Positions 55,408-63,657 of a DNA stretch of 64,000 nt are shown piece after piece. Source of the stretch: Micromonospora parva (GTDB lineage Bacteria; Actinomycetota; Actinomycetes; Mycobacteriales; Micromonosporaceae); contig NZ_JNZS01000007.1 of NCBI RefSeq assembly GCF_000718515.1, positions 248,001-312,000 of the forward strand. The letters run 5' to 3'. The notes beneath the pieces were generated by a model. The model was not told the origin of the DNA. It saw nothing but the letters and a program-made list of their open reading frames with translations, and searched no databases. The first letter of the stretch is position 1. Each line of letters starts with the position of its first letter. The position numbers and the translations under genes were made by a program.

Positions 55408-56596
55408 CATCATCCGCTACGCGGATGGCCTCGACTTCGAAGCCCACGAGGTGACCTTCATCGGTACGGCCGAGCGCATGGCGACACTGCCCGCACGGCT
55501 GCCCGGCACACGGATCGAGCGGCCCGGAACGGGCGCCACGGAGACCGAGGTGGTGGCGGCGCTCGCCGGCCACCCGAAGCCCGACCTGGTCATCGCCCAG
55601 TCCGAGTTCGACCTGATCGCCGCGGCGCGCATCCGGGAGGCCCTCGACGTGCCCGGCCCACGCGAGGCCGACGTGCTTCCCGTCCGGGACAAGGTCATGA
55701 TGAAGGCCGCCGCCGCCCGGGCGGGTCTGCGTGTGCCGCGCTATCTCCCGCTGGCCTCGGCCCTCGCCGGAGCCGACATCGGGTGGTCGGGCCAGACGGT
55801 GCTCAAGCCGCTCGACGGCGCCTCCAGCCAGGGCGTACGCGTATTCGACACCGCCGCATCCGCCCTCGAAACGGTACGTCGCGACGGCCTGCCCTCCGAC
55901 GCGGACCCGAGCGGCTTCGAGATCGAGGAATTCGTCAGCGGCCCGATCATCCACGTCGACGGGTTGGCCGTCGACGGCACCCCGGTCACGCTGCAGGCCA
56001 GCCGGTACGTCGGCACCTGCCTCGGGTACGCCGAGGGCAGCCCGCTCGGTTCGGTGCAGACGGACACCCCGCCGGCCGTCGTGGAGTGGACCACCGCCTG
56101 CCTACAGGCCGTCGGCATCACCACGAGCCTGTTCCACCTCGAAGGCATCGAGACGCCCGACGGCCTGGTCTTCCTCGAGGTGGCCAGCAGGTTCGGCGGG
56201 GCCGGCGTGGCCGACACCTTCGAGCTGGCGACCGGCGTGCACATGCCGTCGGTGCAACTGCGGGCCCTCTCGACGCCCGGCGCCTCCGCCCCCGAGGCGC
56301 ACGACTCCGGCCCGGACTCCCGGTACGGCTGGTTCATCGTCCCCGGTCACACCCTGGGCGCGAGGTTCTGCACCGTCGACGGCGCGGACGAGTTCCGGCG
56401 CAGCCCGCTGACCTGGCGCTGGGTGCAGCGCACCGAGGACGAGCCGGTCAGTCAGGCGCTGAGCTACGCCGAGTACGACGTACCCGTCGCCGGTATCGTC
56501 GGCCCGGCACCCACGGCGGTGCTCGAACAGTTCCTGCGGGACATCTTCGCCTCGGTCAAGGTCACGGCCGCCGGCAAGGCGGACAACCATGTCTGA
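55373..56596 (+). CDS. ATP-grasp ligase 2
   Basis: A 407-residue ATP-grasp enzyme: MRILILHRITDDIIRYAD start, TVLKPLDGASSQGVRVF (ATP-binding Lys and Gly-rich loop), FEIEEFVSGPIIHVDG and metal-binding FLEVASRFGGAGVADTFEL. It probably joins a further amino acid to the product through an acyl phosphate. Overlaps the MFS gene by 35 bp and ligase 3 by 8 bp. Confidence 0.82.
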   Translation: MRILILHRITDDIIRYADGLDFEAHEVTFIGTAERMATLPARLPGTRIERPGTGATETEVVAALAGHPKPDLVIAQSEFDLIAAARIREALDVPGPREADVLPVRDKVMMKAAAARAGLRVPRYLPLASALAGADIGWSGQTVLKPLDGASSQGVRVFDTAASALETVRRDGLPSDADPSGFEIEEFVSGPIIHVDGLAVDGTPVTLQASRYVGTCLGYAEGSPLGSVQTDTPPAVVEWTTACLQAVGITTSLFHLEGIETPDGLVFLEVASRFGGAGVADTFELATGVHMPSVQLRALSTPGASAPEAHDSGPDSRYGWFIVPGHTLGARFCTVDGADEFRRSPLTWRWVQRTEDEPVSQALSYAEYDVPVAGIVGPAPTAVLEQFLRDIFASVKVTAAGKADNHV

Positions 56597-57776
56597 GCTG
56601 CTGCTGGTCGGGGTCGGTTTCATGGGCAGGCCGTACCTCGCCGCCGCGCGACGGCTGGGTCTGCGGGTGGCCGCCGTGGAAGGCGCGGCCCGAGCCGCCG
56701 ACACGGGCGGGCTCGTCGACCACATCCGGGTGGCCCCCGGCAACCACGACGAGCAGTGGGCCGAAGGGGCCTGGGCGGCCGCGGCAGACCGCCGGCCGGC
56801 GGGAGTGGTGGCGTTCACCGAGAACAACGTGCTCGGCGCGGCCCTGCTGCAGGACCGGCTCGGCGTTCCCGGCCCGTCCCTGCACGCCGCGACCGTCTCC
56901 CGCAACAAGGCTCTGCAACGGGGGCTGTTCGCCGCGGCGGGCATCCGCCAACCGGAGTATCTGATGACCGGCGACCTGGAATCGGCGCGCGACTGGGCCA
57001 CCGCCCGCCTGCCGGTCGTCGTGAAGCCACTGTCCGCCGCGGGAAGCGAGGGAGTGGAACTGGTCGACAGCCTGGACGCCTTCCAGGACGCTGTGGCACG
57101 CCGGAACGACGAGGGTCCGCTCCTGGTGGAGACGGCTGTGGACGGCCCGGAATACAGCTGGGAGGCGCTGATCAGCGAGGGGAAGGTGTGGCTGGCCAAC
57201 CTCACCGCCAAGGAGACCGCCGAGCCGCCCCACTTCGTCGAGATAGCGCATCGCACCGGCGTCCAGCTCGACCACGAGGCCGCCGCCGAGGTGACGGAGT
57301 TCTGCACCGCGGTGGTGAGCGCCCTCGGCATGCGTACGGGCATCGTGCACCTCGAGTTCCGGCTCGCCGCCGACGGGCCGACCCTGATGGAGATCGCCGT
57401 CCGGACCCCCGGCGACTACCTCATGGATCTGCTCAGCCTCACCTACGGCCTGGACTGGTTCGAGATGGTCGTCCGGCTTGCCATGGCGATGCCCCTGCCC
57501 GAACCACCGTCGGGCCCCGTCGCGTACGCGGCGAGCTATCTCCCCATCGCGCCACCCGGCATCCTGGTCGAGATGCGGGGCACGGCCGAGATCGAGGCAC
57601 ACCCGGCCTTCGTCTCGTGCGGCTGGTGGAAGAATCCCGGCGACGTCGTGCCGGCGGCCACCTGGAGCGCGGAACGCGCCGGCTACCTCATCGTCTCGGC
57701 CGAAACCCCGGCGCTCCGCGACGAAGCACTGGAATTCGTCCGCAGGACGCTGACCATCGTCACCCGCCCCGCCTGA
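56589..57776 (+). CDS. ATP-grasp ligase 3, last gene of the cluster
   Basis: A 395-residue ATP-grasp enzyme: LPVVVKPLSAAGSEGVELV, LLVETAVDGPEYSWEAL and LMEIAVRTPGDYLMDLL, the last lacking the usual RxGG run, so metal binding may differ. Together with ligases 1 and 2 it makes three candidate peptide-bond-forming enzymes in one operon. Ends 24 bp before the convergent LtrA-like gene with no clear terminator. Confidence 0.8.
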   Translation: MSELLLVGVGFMGRPYLAAARRLGLRVAAVEGAARAADTGGLVDHIRVAPGNHDEQWAEGAWAAAADRRPAGVVAFTENNVLGAALLQDRLGVPGPSLHAATVSRNKALQRGLFAAAGIRQPEYLMTGDLESARDWATARLPVVVKPLSAAGSEGVELVDSLDAFQDAVARRNDEGPLLVETAVDGPEYSWEALISEGKVWLANLTAKETAEPPHFVEIAHRTGVQLDHEAAAEVTEFCTAVVSALGMRTGIVHLEFRLAADGPTLMEIAVRTPGDYLMDLLSLTYGLDWFEMVVRLAMAMPLPEPPSGPVAYAASYLPIAPPGILVEMRGTAEIEAHPAFVSCGWWKNPGDVVPAATWSAERAGYLIVSAETPALRDEALEFVRRTLTIVTRPA

Positions 57777-57800
57777 ACCGTGACGGCTAGCCCGAACCGC

Positions 57801-59003
57801 TCACTGCCTGGGGTGGGGCGGGTGCGGCCGTTCAGGCGGCTTGCCACTGGCGTGGATGGCGTCGGAGGCGGCGATGCCGGCGAGGACGACGACGGCGGTG
57901 ACGGCCACAGCCAGCGGCGGCAGCCGGATCATGAACGGCGCGGCGCCGGCGATCACCGCGGCGCCGATGATCCGAGAGCGTGACACCCGGTCGAAGACGG
58001 CATGTTCCACCAGGGCCCGCCCGATCAGGAACAGCATCGGTCCGCCCAGGACAATGAGAATCCATGCCGCTTCGGTGTGCCCGAACGGGTGTTCGATCAC
58101 GATTTCGTATCCGACTGCGACGGCAACGATGCCGACCACCATGAGGACGTGCGCGAGGAAGGCGTCCCGGACGAGGTGCGAGGGGTCGGCGGAGGCTCTG
58201 ATCGCCTCGGGCAACAGCTGGCCCGCCCGGAAGAGGTAGACGCGGAACAGCAGCACCGTCGTGATGAAGGAGACCGCGAAGGCTGCGGCTGCCCCGCCCT
58301 GCCCGGAGGACGTGTCGCTGTAGGCCGAGCCGGTCGTCAGAATCAGCTCGCCGAGGGCGATGATGAAGAATTGTCGGTAGCGCTCGGACAGGTACTCGGC
58401 CAGGACGGGCCACTGCCGTGGGGTGGGGCAGGACCACGGCGTGGGATAGAACAGCAGCAGTGCCATGCAGTCGATGCCGATCGCCAGCGTCCACAACAGC
58501 ACTCGGGCCTGATCCGTGGCTATCGCGCCGGCGAGCCAGGGCACGGCCGACAACGCGAACCAGAAGAACACCCCGGCCGCTCGGCGCTGCGCGTCATGGC
58601 CGCGCAGCATCGGCACGATGATCAGCCCACGAGCGATATGGACGGCCACGTACGCGCCAGCGAAGGCCAGACTTCTGTCGGCGAACGCGTTCGGCACCGC
58701 CACCGCCATCACCAGCGCGCCGAGCATCGCCGTGTAGACCAGGAGCTGGACCTGCGGTTTCTGTGGGTCGTAGAGGTCGGTGACCCACGCCGTGACGAAC
58801 CACAGCACCAGGAAGGCCAGCAGCAACAGCAGGGTCTCGCCTGCCTCGACGAGGACGATCCGCCGCTCGGTGAGCTCCTCGACCAGCCGCTGCGACACCC
58901 GGTTGAGAGCGAAGACGAAGACCAGGTCGAAGAAGAGCTCCAGAAGGCTCGGTCGCTGCGGTTGCCCCGGCTTTCGAAGCAGCGCTGCTGCCCTTGTCGA
59001 CAT
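57801..59003 (-). CDS. LtrA-family membrane protein
   Basis: A 400-residue, roughly 12-helix protein of the low-temperature-requirement A family: LLELFFDLVFVFALNRVSQRL near the N-terminus and RQFFIIALGELILTTG mid-protein. Function is not established in the family. ATG 59003 is preferred because the family motif begins ~20 residues later; a longer frame to 59144 has no family features. Confidence 0.78.
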   Translation of the reverse strand: MSTRAAALLRKPGQPQRPSLLELFFDLVFVFALNRVSQRLVEELTERRIVLVEAGETLLLLLAFLVLWFVTAWVTDLYDPQKPQVQLLVYTAMLGALVMAVAVPNAFADRSLAFAGAYVAVHIARGLIIVPMLRGHDAQRRAAGVFFWFALSAVPWLAGAIATDQARVLLWTLAIGIDCMALLLFYPTPWSCPTPRQWPVLAEYLSERYRQFFIIALGELILTTGSAYSDTSSGQGGAAAAFAVSFITTVLLFRVYLFRAGQLLPEAIRASADPSHLVRDAFLAHVLMVVGIVAVAVGYEIVIEHPFGHTEAAWILIVLGGPMLFLIGRALVEHAVFDRVSRSRIIGAAVIAGAAPFMIRLPPLAVAVTAVVVLAGIAASDAIHASGKPPERPHPPHPRQ

Positions 59004-59228
59004 GGGCCGCCCACTTCTGTCGGCTTGGCCTATCTGGGTATTGGTACCACGCTGAACAGGCCGTCGAGTCAGGACCAGAAGAATGCCCCCGGCCCGACAC
59101 ACCTGCCGATCGGCCATGAGGCGCCAGTGGCGGACAGCCGACACCGGAGCGCGAGGTAGCCGACTGTGACCATGGAGTCACTACGCGCACGCTCCTCTCC
59201 GACATGTTCCCGTCGACTGGAGGAACAG

Positions 59229-60314
59229 ATGCGTCTCCGATCGTTCGTCACCGCGGCACTGGCCACCGTCCTGGCCGCCAGCGCACTCGCTCCGGCGGCA
59301 CCGGCCACGGCGGCCACCGCCGACCGCTGGGGCTTCGCGTACGTCAAGGACCCCACCGTGCCGGTCTGGACGGTGCTGGACACCAGCCGGCAGTGGGGCA
59401 GCTGGAAAACCGCGTTCCCGGCCGCCTGGGCCGACGGCGTCAAACTCGCACCCGGCCGGTTCCAGGTCCGCTTCCCGCAGATAGGTGCCAGTTCACGGGG
59501 CGTTCCCCACGTGACCCCGGTGAACCGGACCGGTCACTACTGCGAGGTGGTCCGCTGGTTCCAGTCCGGCGCTGACGAGATCGTCGACGTGCAGTGCCAC
59601 CGTCCCGGTGGCACGCGCGAGGACACTCCGTTCACAGTGCTCTGGACAACCAGCTCGGGCGTGCTGCCGGCCGGCACCTCCCACGCGTACGTGCAGTGGA
59701 GCAGCGGCCTGATGACGCAGTCGTACAACTCCACCGGCGTCGCGAACGCTGTCGGACCGCTGGGCGTCGGGCAGTACCTGGTGCGACTGCCCGGGGTGGG
59801 GCTGGCCGGAGTGCTCGCCGGCAACCCGCAGGTCACCGCCGTGCAGCCGAACGCCGGTCCGCGCCGGTGCAAGGTCTACTCCTGGAGCGCGGTCGGCAGC
59901 GACGTGCAGGTCTACGTCTTCTGCTACGACCAGGCTGGCGCGTTCGTCAACACCGACTTCGTCCTCTCGTACCACCGCCGCCGGCCGGTGATCGGCTCCC
60001 TCGGCCCGCCGTCGTACTTCGGCTACCTGGGTACCGCCGTCGGCGGGCCGACCAACGACAACTCGGTGCTCGGCGTCGGCGCGAACACCGTGGCGCCGCT
60101 GGCGCCCGCCGGCCGCTACCTGGCGACCTTCCCACAGATCGGCCTCAAGGAGACGCACGCCCAGGTGGTGGCGCAGGGCGCCGGCAGCAACTACTGCCAC
60201 CTCACCCAGCAATGGACGTACACCACCAACGCCGACGTCGACGTCATCTGCTTCGACAACACCGGCGCGGTCACCCCGCACCGCTTCCTGGCCACCTTCA
60301 CCTCCCGACTCTGA
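59229..60314 (+). CDS. Secreted three-repeat protein of unknown function
   Basis: A 361-residue exported protein: signal peptide ending APAAPATA-ATADRW; GGAGGA 5 bases before the ATG. Three repeats of ~100 residues can be seen, each with a G-x-[YF]-x-V/A-x-[FL]-P-x-[IV]-G strand followed by a Cys pair: RFQVRFPQIG with YCEVV/DVQC, QYLVRLPGVG with RCKVY/YVFC, RYLATFPQIG with YCHLT/DVIC. No catalytic motif is apparent. The neighbouring chitinase suggests a surface- or polymer-binding role, but this is weak. Confidence 0.72.
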   Translation: MRLRSFVTAALATVLAASALAPAAPATAATADRWGFAYVKDPTVPVWTVLDTSRQWGSWKTAFPAAWADGVKLAPGRFQVRFPQIGASSRGVPHVTPVNRTGHYCEVVRWFQSGADEIVDVQCHRPGGTREDTPFTVLWTTSSGVLPAGTSHAYVQWSSGLMTQSYNSTGVANAVGPLGVGQYLVRLPGVGLAGVLAGNPQVTAVQPNAGPRRCKVYSWSAVGSDVQVYVFCYDQAGAFVNTDFVLSYHRRRPVIGSLGPPSYFGYLGTAVGGPTNDNSVLGVGANTVAPLAPAGRYLATFPQIGLKETHAQVVAQGAGSNYCHLTQQWTYTTNADVDVICFDNTGAVTPHRFLATFTSRL

Positions 60315-60326
60315 CGTCACGCCGAG

Positions 60327-60365
60327 CCGGGCCGGCGGCAGCCGTTCCCATTGCCGCCGGCCCGG
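60327..60365 (+). terminator. Terminator after the secreted repeat protein gene
   Basis: A perfect 14-bp stem (CCGGGCCGGCGGCA and complement) with an 11-nt loop, 12 bp after the stop codon. Confidence 0.8.
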
Positions 60366-60449
60366 TCGGGGCCGGGCCTGGAACGGCCCTCGGCGTGGTG
60401 CGTGGGGCACGACGCGGTACGGCCACGTGCTATCTGTAAACAACCCTTG

Positions 60450-60475
60450 ATATTCACGGTCACGAACGTCAATAT
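60450..60475. promoter_or_regulatory. Inverted repeat upstream of the chitinase
   Basis: ATATTCACG and CGTCAATAT form 9-base arms with one mismatch around an 8-nt spacer, 40 bp before the start, in AT-rich DNA. It does not match the DasR site as I remember it. Possible operator. Confidence 0.4.
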
Positions 60476-60514
60476 GTGGAGGTCGCGGGTCGTCGAGCCC
60501 TTGGGGAGTGAGCC

Positions 60515-61825
60515 ATGAGAAGCCGTCGGATCTTCGCAGTGCTGGCCGGGGCGGCGATGACCGTCACGGCCGCCGTCGCCTTCGTCCCCAGCAGCACGGC
60601 GGCAGCACCCTCGGCCAACGCCGTCGCGATGGTCGCCTGCACCGCCCCGGCCTGGGCCGAGGGCACCACCTACCAGGCGGGCAGCCAGGTCACCTACGGC
60701 GGACGGCTCTACCAGGCACTGGTCACCCACACCGCGCACCCCGGCGCCGGCTGGAACCCCGCCGCGACGCCGTCGCTCTGGCGTGACCTGGGTGCGTGCT
60801 CGGGAAGCACGCCGCCACCCACCACGCCTCCCCCGACCACACCGCCGCCGACCACCCCACCACCGACCGGCGGGACGTGCGCGGTGAAGTCACGGCCCAC
60901 CGGCAAGGTGTTGCAGGGGTACTGGGAGAACTGGGACGGCGCCTCCAACGGCGTTCACCCCGGCCTCGGCTGGATCCCGATCACCGACAGCCGGCTCAAC
61001 CAGCACGGCTACAACGTGATCAACGCGGCGTTCCCGGTGATCCGCGCGGACGGCACGGTCCTCTGGGAGAACGGCATGGACGCGGGCGTGAAGGTCGCCA
61101 CCCCGGCCGAGATGTGCCAGGCCAAAGCGGCGGGCGCGACCATCCTGATGTCGATCGGCGGGGCCGCCGCGGGCATCGACCTCAGCTCCAGCGCGGTCGC
61201 TGACCGGTTCATCGCGACGATCGTGCCGATCCTGACGGCCTACCACTTCGACGGCATCGACATCGACATCGAGACCGGCCTGACCGGCAGCGGCAACATC
61301 AACACGCTGTCCACGTCGCAGGCCAACCTGATCCGGATCATCGACGGCGTGCTGGCCCGGATGCCCTCGAACTTCGGCCTGACCATGGCACCGGAAACGG
61401 CCTACGTCACCGGCGGCAGCGTCGTCTACGGCTCGATCTGGGGCTCGTACCTGCCGATCATCAAGAAGTACGTGGACAACGGCCGGCTCTGGTGGCTGAA
61501 CATGCAGTACTACAACGGCAGCATGTACGGCTGCGCCGGCGACTCGTACCCGGCGGGCACCGTGCAGGGCTTCACCGTGCAGACCCAGTGCCTGAACAAC
61601 GGCCTCACCATCCAGGGCACCACGATCCGGGTGCCGTACGACAAGCAGGTCCCGGGTCTGCCCGCGCAGATCGGGGCGGGCGGCGGCTACCTGTCGACGT
61701 CGCTGGTCACGCAGGCCTGGAACTCCGTACCCGGCCTCAAGGGCCTGATGACCTGGTCGGCGAACTGGGACGGGTCGAAGGGGTGGACCTTCGGCGACAA
61801 CGTGAAGCGCCTGCAGGGCCGCTGA
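60515..61825 (+). CDS. Secreted GH18 chitinase with CBM5/12
   Basis: A 436-residue enzyme: signal peptide to about residue 35, a CBM5/12 chitin-binding module (APAWAEGTTYQAGSQVTYGG, then LYQALVTHTAHPGAGW), a PPTTPPPTT linker and a GH18 barrel with the catalytic DGIDIDIETG (DxxDxDxE, Glu as acid). Other family features are LQGYWENWDGAS and LWWLNMQYYNGSM. It hydrolyses chitin outside the cell. Confidence 0.92.
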   Translation: MRSRRIFAVLAGAAMTVTAAVAFVPSSTAAAPSANAVAMVACTAPAWAEGTTYQAGSQVTYGGRLYQALVTHTAHPGAGWNPAATPSLWRDLGACSGSTPPPTTPPPTTPPPTTPPPTGGTCAVKSRPTGKVLQGYWENWDGASNGVHPGLGWIPITDSRLNQHGYNVINAAFPVIRADGTVLWENGMDAGVKVATPAEMCQAKAAGATILMSIGGAAAGIDLSSSAVADRFIATIVPILTAYHFDGIDIDIETGLTGSGNINTLSTSQANLIRIIDGVLARMPSNFGLTMAPETAYVTGGSVVYGSIWGSYLPIIKKYVDNGRLWWLNMQYYNGSMYGCAGDSYPAGTVQGFTVQTQCLNNGLTIQGTTIRVPYDKQVPGLPAQIGAGGGYLSTSLVTQAWNSVPGLKGLMTWSANWDGSKGWTFGDNVKRLQGR

Positions 61826-61856
61826 CACGCGGCGGCGCCGGGCCCTTGCCCAAATC

Positions 61857-61873
61857 ATCTTAGTCATTAAGAT
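61857..61873 (+). promoter_or_regulatory. MarR-type operator ATCTTA-N5-TAAGAT
   Basis: A perfect 6-base inverted repeat with a 5-nt spacer, ending 6 bp before the monooxygenase ATG in AT-rich DNA. The operon encodes a MarR protein as its second gene, so autorepression is the natural reading. Confidence 0.75.
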
Positions 61874-61879
61874 AATTGC

Positions 61880-63127
61880 ATGGGCACATCGACTGACTTC
61901 TCGGTGGCAATCGCCGGCGCCGGCCTCTCCGGCCTCTGCCTCGCCCAGTACCTGATGCGCGCCGGCATCGACGTGCACGTCTACGAGCGGGACGCGGGCC
62001 CCTTCGTCCGGCGGCAGGGCTACCGCATCATTCTCGACCGGCACGGGCTGCAGGCGCTGCGCGAAAGCCTGCCGCGCGCGCTGTACCAGCTGGCGCTGGC
62101 CACCGGCGACGAACCCGGCGGGCACCTGCGCTTCACCGACAGCCGGCTGCGTGACGCGTTCACCATCACCTTCAAGGACGAGCCGCACGCGACCCGCCAG
62201 GTCGACCGGCTGACCCTGCGGTCGATCCTGCAGTCCGGGCTGAACGGGCGCATCCACTACGGCAAGGACGCCGTCGCCGTCGACACCGGCGGCCCGGCGG
62301 GGCTGCGGCTGCGGTTCTCCGACGGCGGGGCCGCCGCGGCAACTGTCGTCGTGGGCGCGGACGGCGTCGGCTCGGCCTTACGCCCACAGCTCATGCCGGA
62401 CGCGGACCCGGTGAACACCCCGATGGCGGGCATCTACGGCCGGTCGCCCCTCCACCGAAACGGCGAGAGCGTCATCCCGGAGGCGCTGCGTACCAGCGGG
62501 GTCCTGGCCCTCGCCGACCGGCCGGGCCGCGCCTTCTTCTTCACCTCCATGCGGTTCGGCGAGAGCCCCCAGGAGGCGTTCGGGCGCCTGGCCCCGGGCA
62601 ACTACGCGCCCACCGGCTACGACTACGTCATGTGGGGACTGCTGCTCCAGCAGCAGGAGGTGCCCGTCGACAGCCGCGGGGACCTGCTGGCGCTGTGGAG
62701 GCTGGCCTCCCAGAGGAGCGTGGACTTCCACCCGGTCATCCGACGGCTGGTCGGCACCGCCGAGCTGGACGCCACGGTGCTCAACCTCTTCGCCACCGGC
62801 CGTCGCCCACGCCGGTGGGCGGTGCCCCGCGCGACGATGATGGGCGACGCCGTGCACGTCATGCCGCCGTTCGGCGCACACGGCGGCAACACCGCGCTTC
62901 GCGACGCCGCCCTGCTCGGCCGCAAGCTGGTCGAGGCCCGCTCCGGCGGCGCGTCGGTGGAGGAGGCGATCGCCGGCTACCAGGACGAGATGGTGCCCTA
63001 CGCGTTCCGCGCCGTCGACACCGCCGCCGGGTTGATGCGCCGCCTCACCGGGGGCGCGGCCGCACCGCACTGGGTGCTGACCCGCGTGTTACCTCGGCTG
63101 CACCGGGTCACCGTACCGGAGGCATGA
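61880..63127 (+). CDS. FAD-dependent aromatic-type monooxygenase
   Basis: A 415-residue flavoprotein of the PHBH/TetX group: FAD motif AGAGLSGLCLAQYLMRAG, VVGADGVGSALR (DG motif) and GDAVHVMPPFGAHGGNTALRD-type GD motif. It hydroxylates or inactivates small aromatic or polyketide compounds. No ribosome-binding site is visible and the operator abuts the ATG, so a leaderless message is possible. Codons 167 (62378-62380) and 404 (63089-63091) are TTA. Overlaps the MarR gene by 4 bp. Confidence 0.82.
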   Translation: MGTSTDFSVAIAGAGLSGLCLAQYLMRAGIDVHVYERDAGPFVRRQGYRIILDRHGLQALRESLPRALYQLALATGDEPGGHLRFTDSRLRDAFTITFKDEPHATRQVDRLTLRSILQSGLNGRIHYGKDAVAVDTGGPAGLRLRFSDGGAAAATVVVGADGVGSALRPQLMPDADPVNTPMAGIYGRSPLHRNGESVIPEALRTSGVLALADRPGRAFFFTSMRFGESPQEAFGRLAPGNYAPTGYDYVMWGLLLQQQEVPVDSRGDLLALWRLASQRSVDFHPVIRRLVGTAELDATVLNLFATGRRPRRWAVPRATMMGDAVHVMPPFGAHGGNTALRDAALLGRKLVEARSGGASVEEAIAGYQDEMVPYAFRAVDTAAGLMRRLTGGAAAPHWVLTRVLPRLHRVTVPEA

Positions 63128-63621
63128 TTGCGGGCATGCCTCACGAGCCGGCCCCCGCCTCCGCGATCGCCGAGCTGATGCGCGCCGGGCGGGAGATGTC
63201 GCGGCTGTCCATGGTGTTCCGGTACGCCATCGCGGAGCGGCTCGGCCTCACCGTGAGCGACCTGGAATGCCTGGACCACCTGGCGGACGTCGGATCCGCC
63301 ACCGCGGGGCAGGTGGCCGAACGGACCAACCTCACCACCGGGGCGGTGACCAGCATGCTCCGCCGGCTCCAGCAGGCCGGCTACGTGACGACCGAGCGCG
63401 ACCCGGCCGACCGGCGGCGGGTGATCGTCACCCTGCGGCCGGACCGGGTCGCCGAGTTGGAGCGACCGTACGAGCGGTTCGCCGAGCGGGCGGAATGGCT
63501 CATCGAGGGCTACAGCGCCGAGGAGGTCCAACTGCTGGTCCGGCACTACAACCGCATGCAGGCGATGTACCTCGCCGAGTTGGACCGCCTGCGCGGCGAT
63601 CTGCCCGGTCACGCCCGGTGA
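63124..63621 (+). CDS. MarR-family repressor
   Basis: A 165-residue winged-helix protein: LECLDHLADVGSATAGQVAE, then LTTGAVTSMLRRLQQAGYVT and the wing RDPADRRRVIVTL. ATG overlaps the monooxygenase stop. Probably represses this operon via the dyad at 61857 and is released by the monooxygenase substrate. Confidence 0.87.
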   Translation: MIAGMPHEPAPASAIAELMRAGREMSRLSMVFRYAIAERLGLTVSDLECLDHLADVGSATAGQVAERTNLTTGAVTSMLRRLQQAGYVTTERDPADRRRVIVTLRPDRVAELERPYERFAERAEWLIEGYSAEEVQLLVRHYNRMQAMYLAELDRLRGDLPGHAR

Positions 63622-63657
63622 AGCCCTGATGGTCGCGGGTGGGGTGACCGGGGTCGG

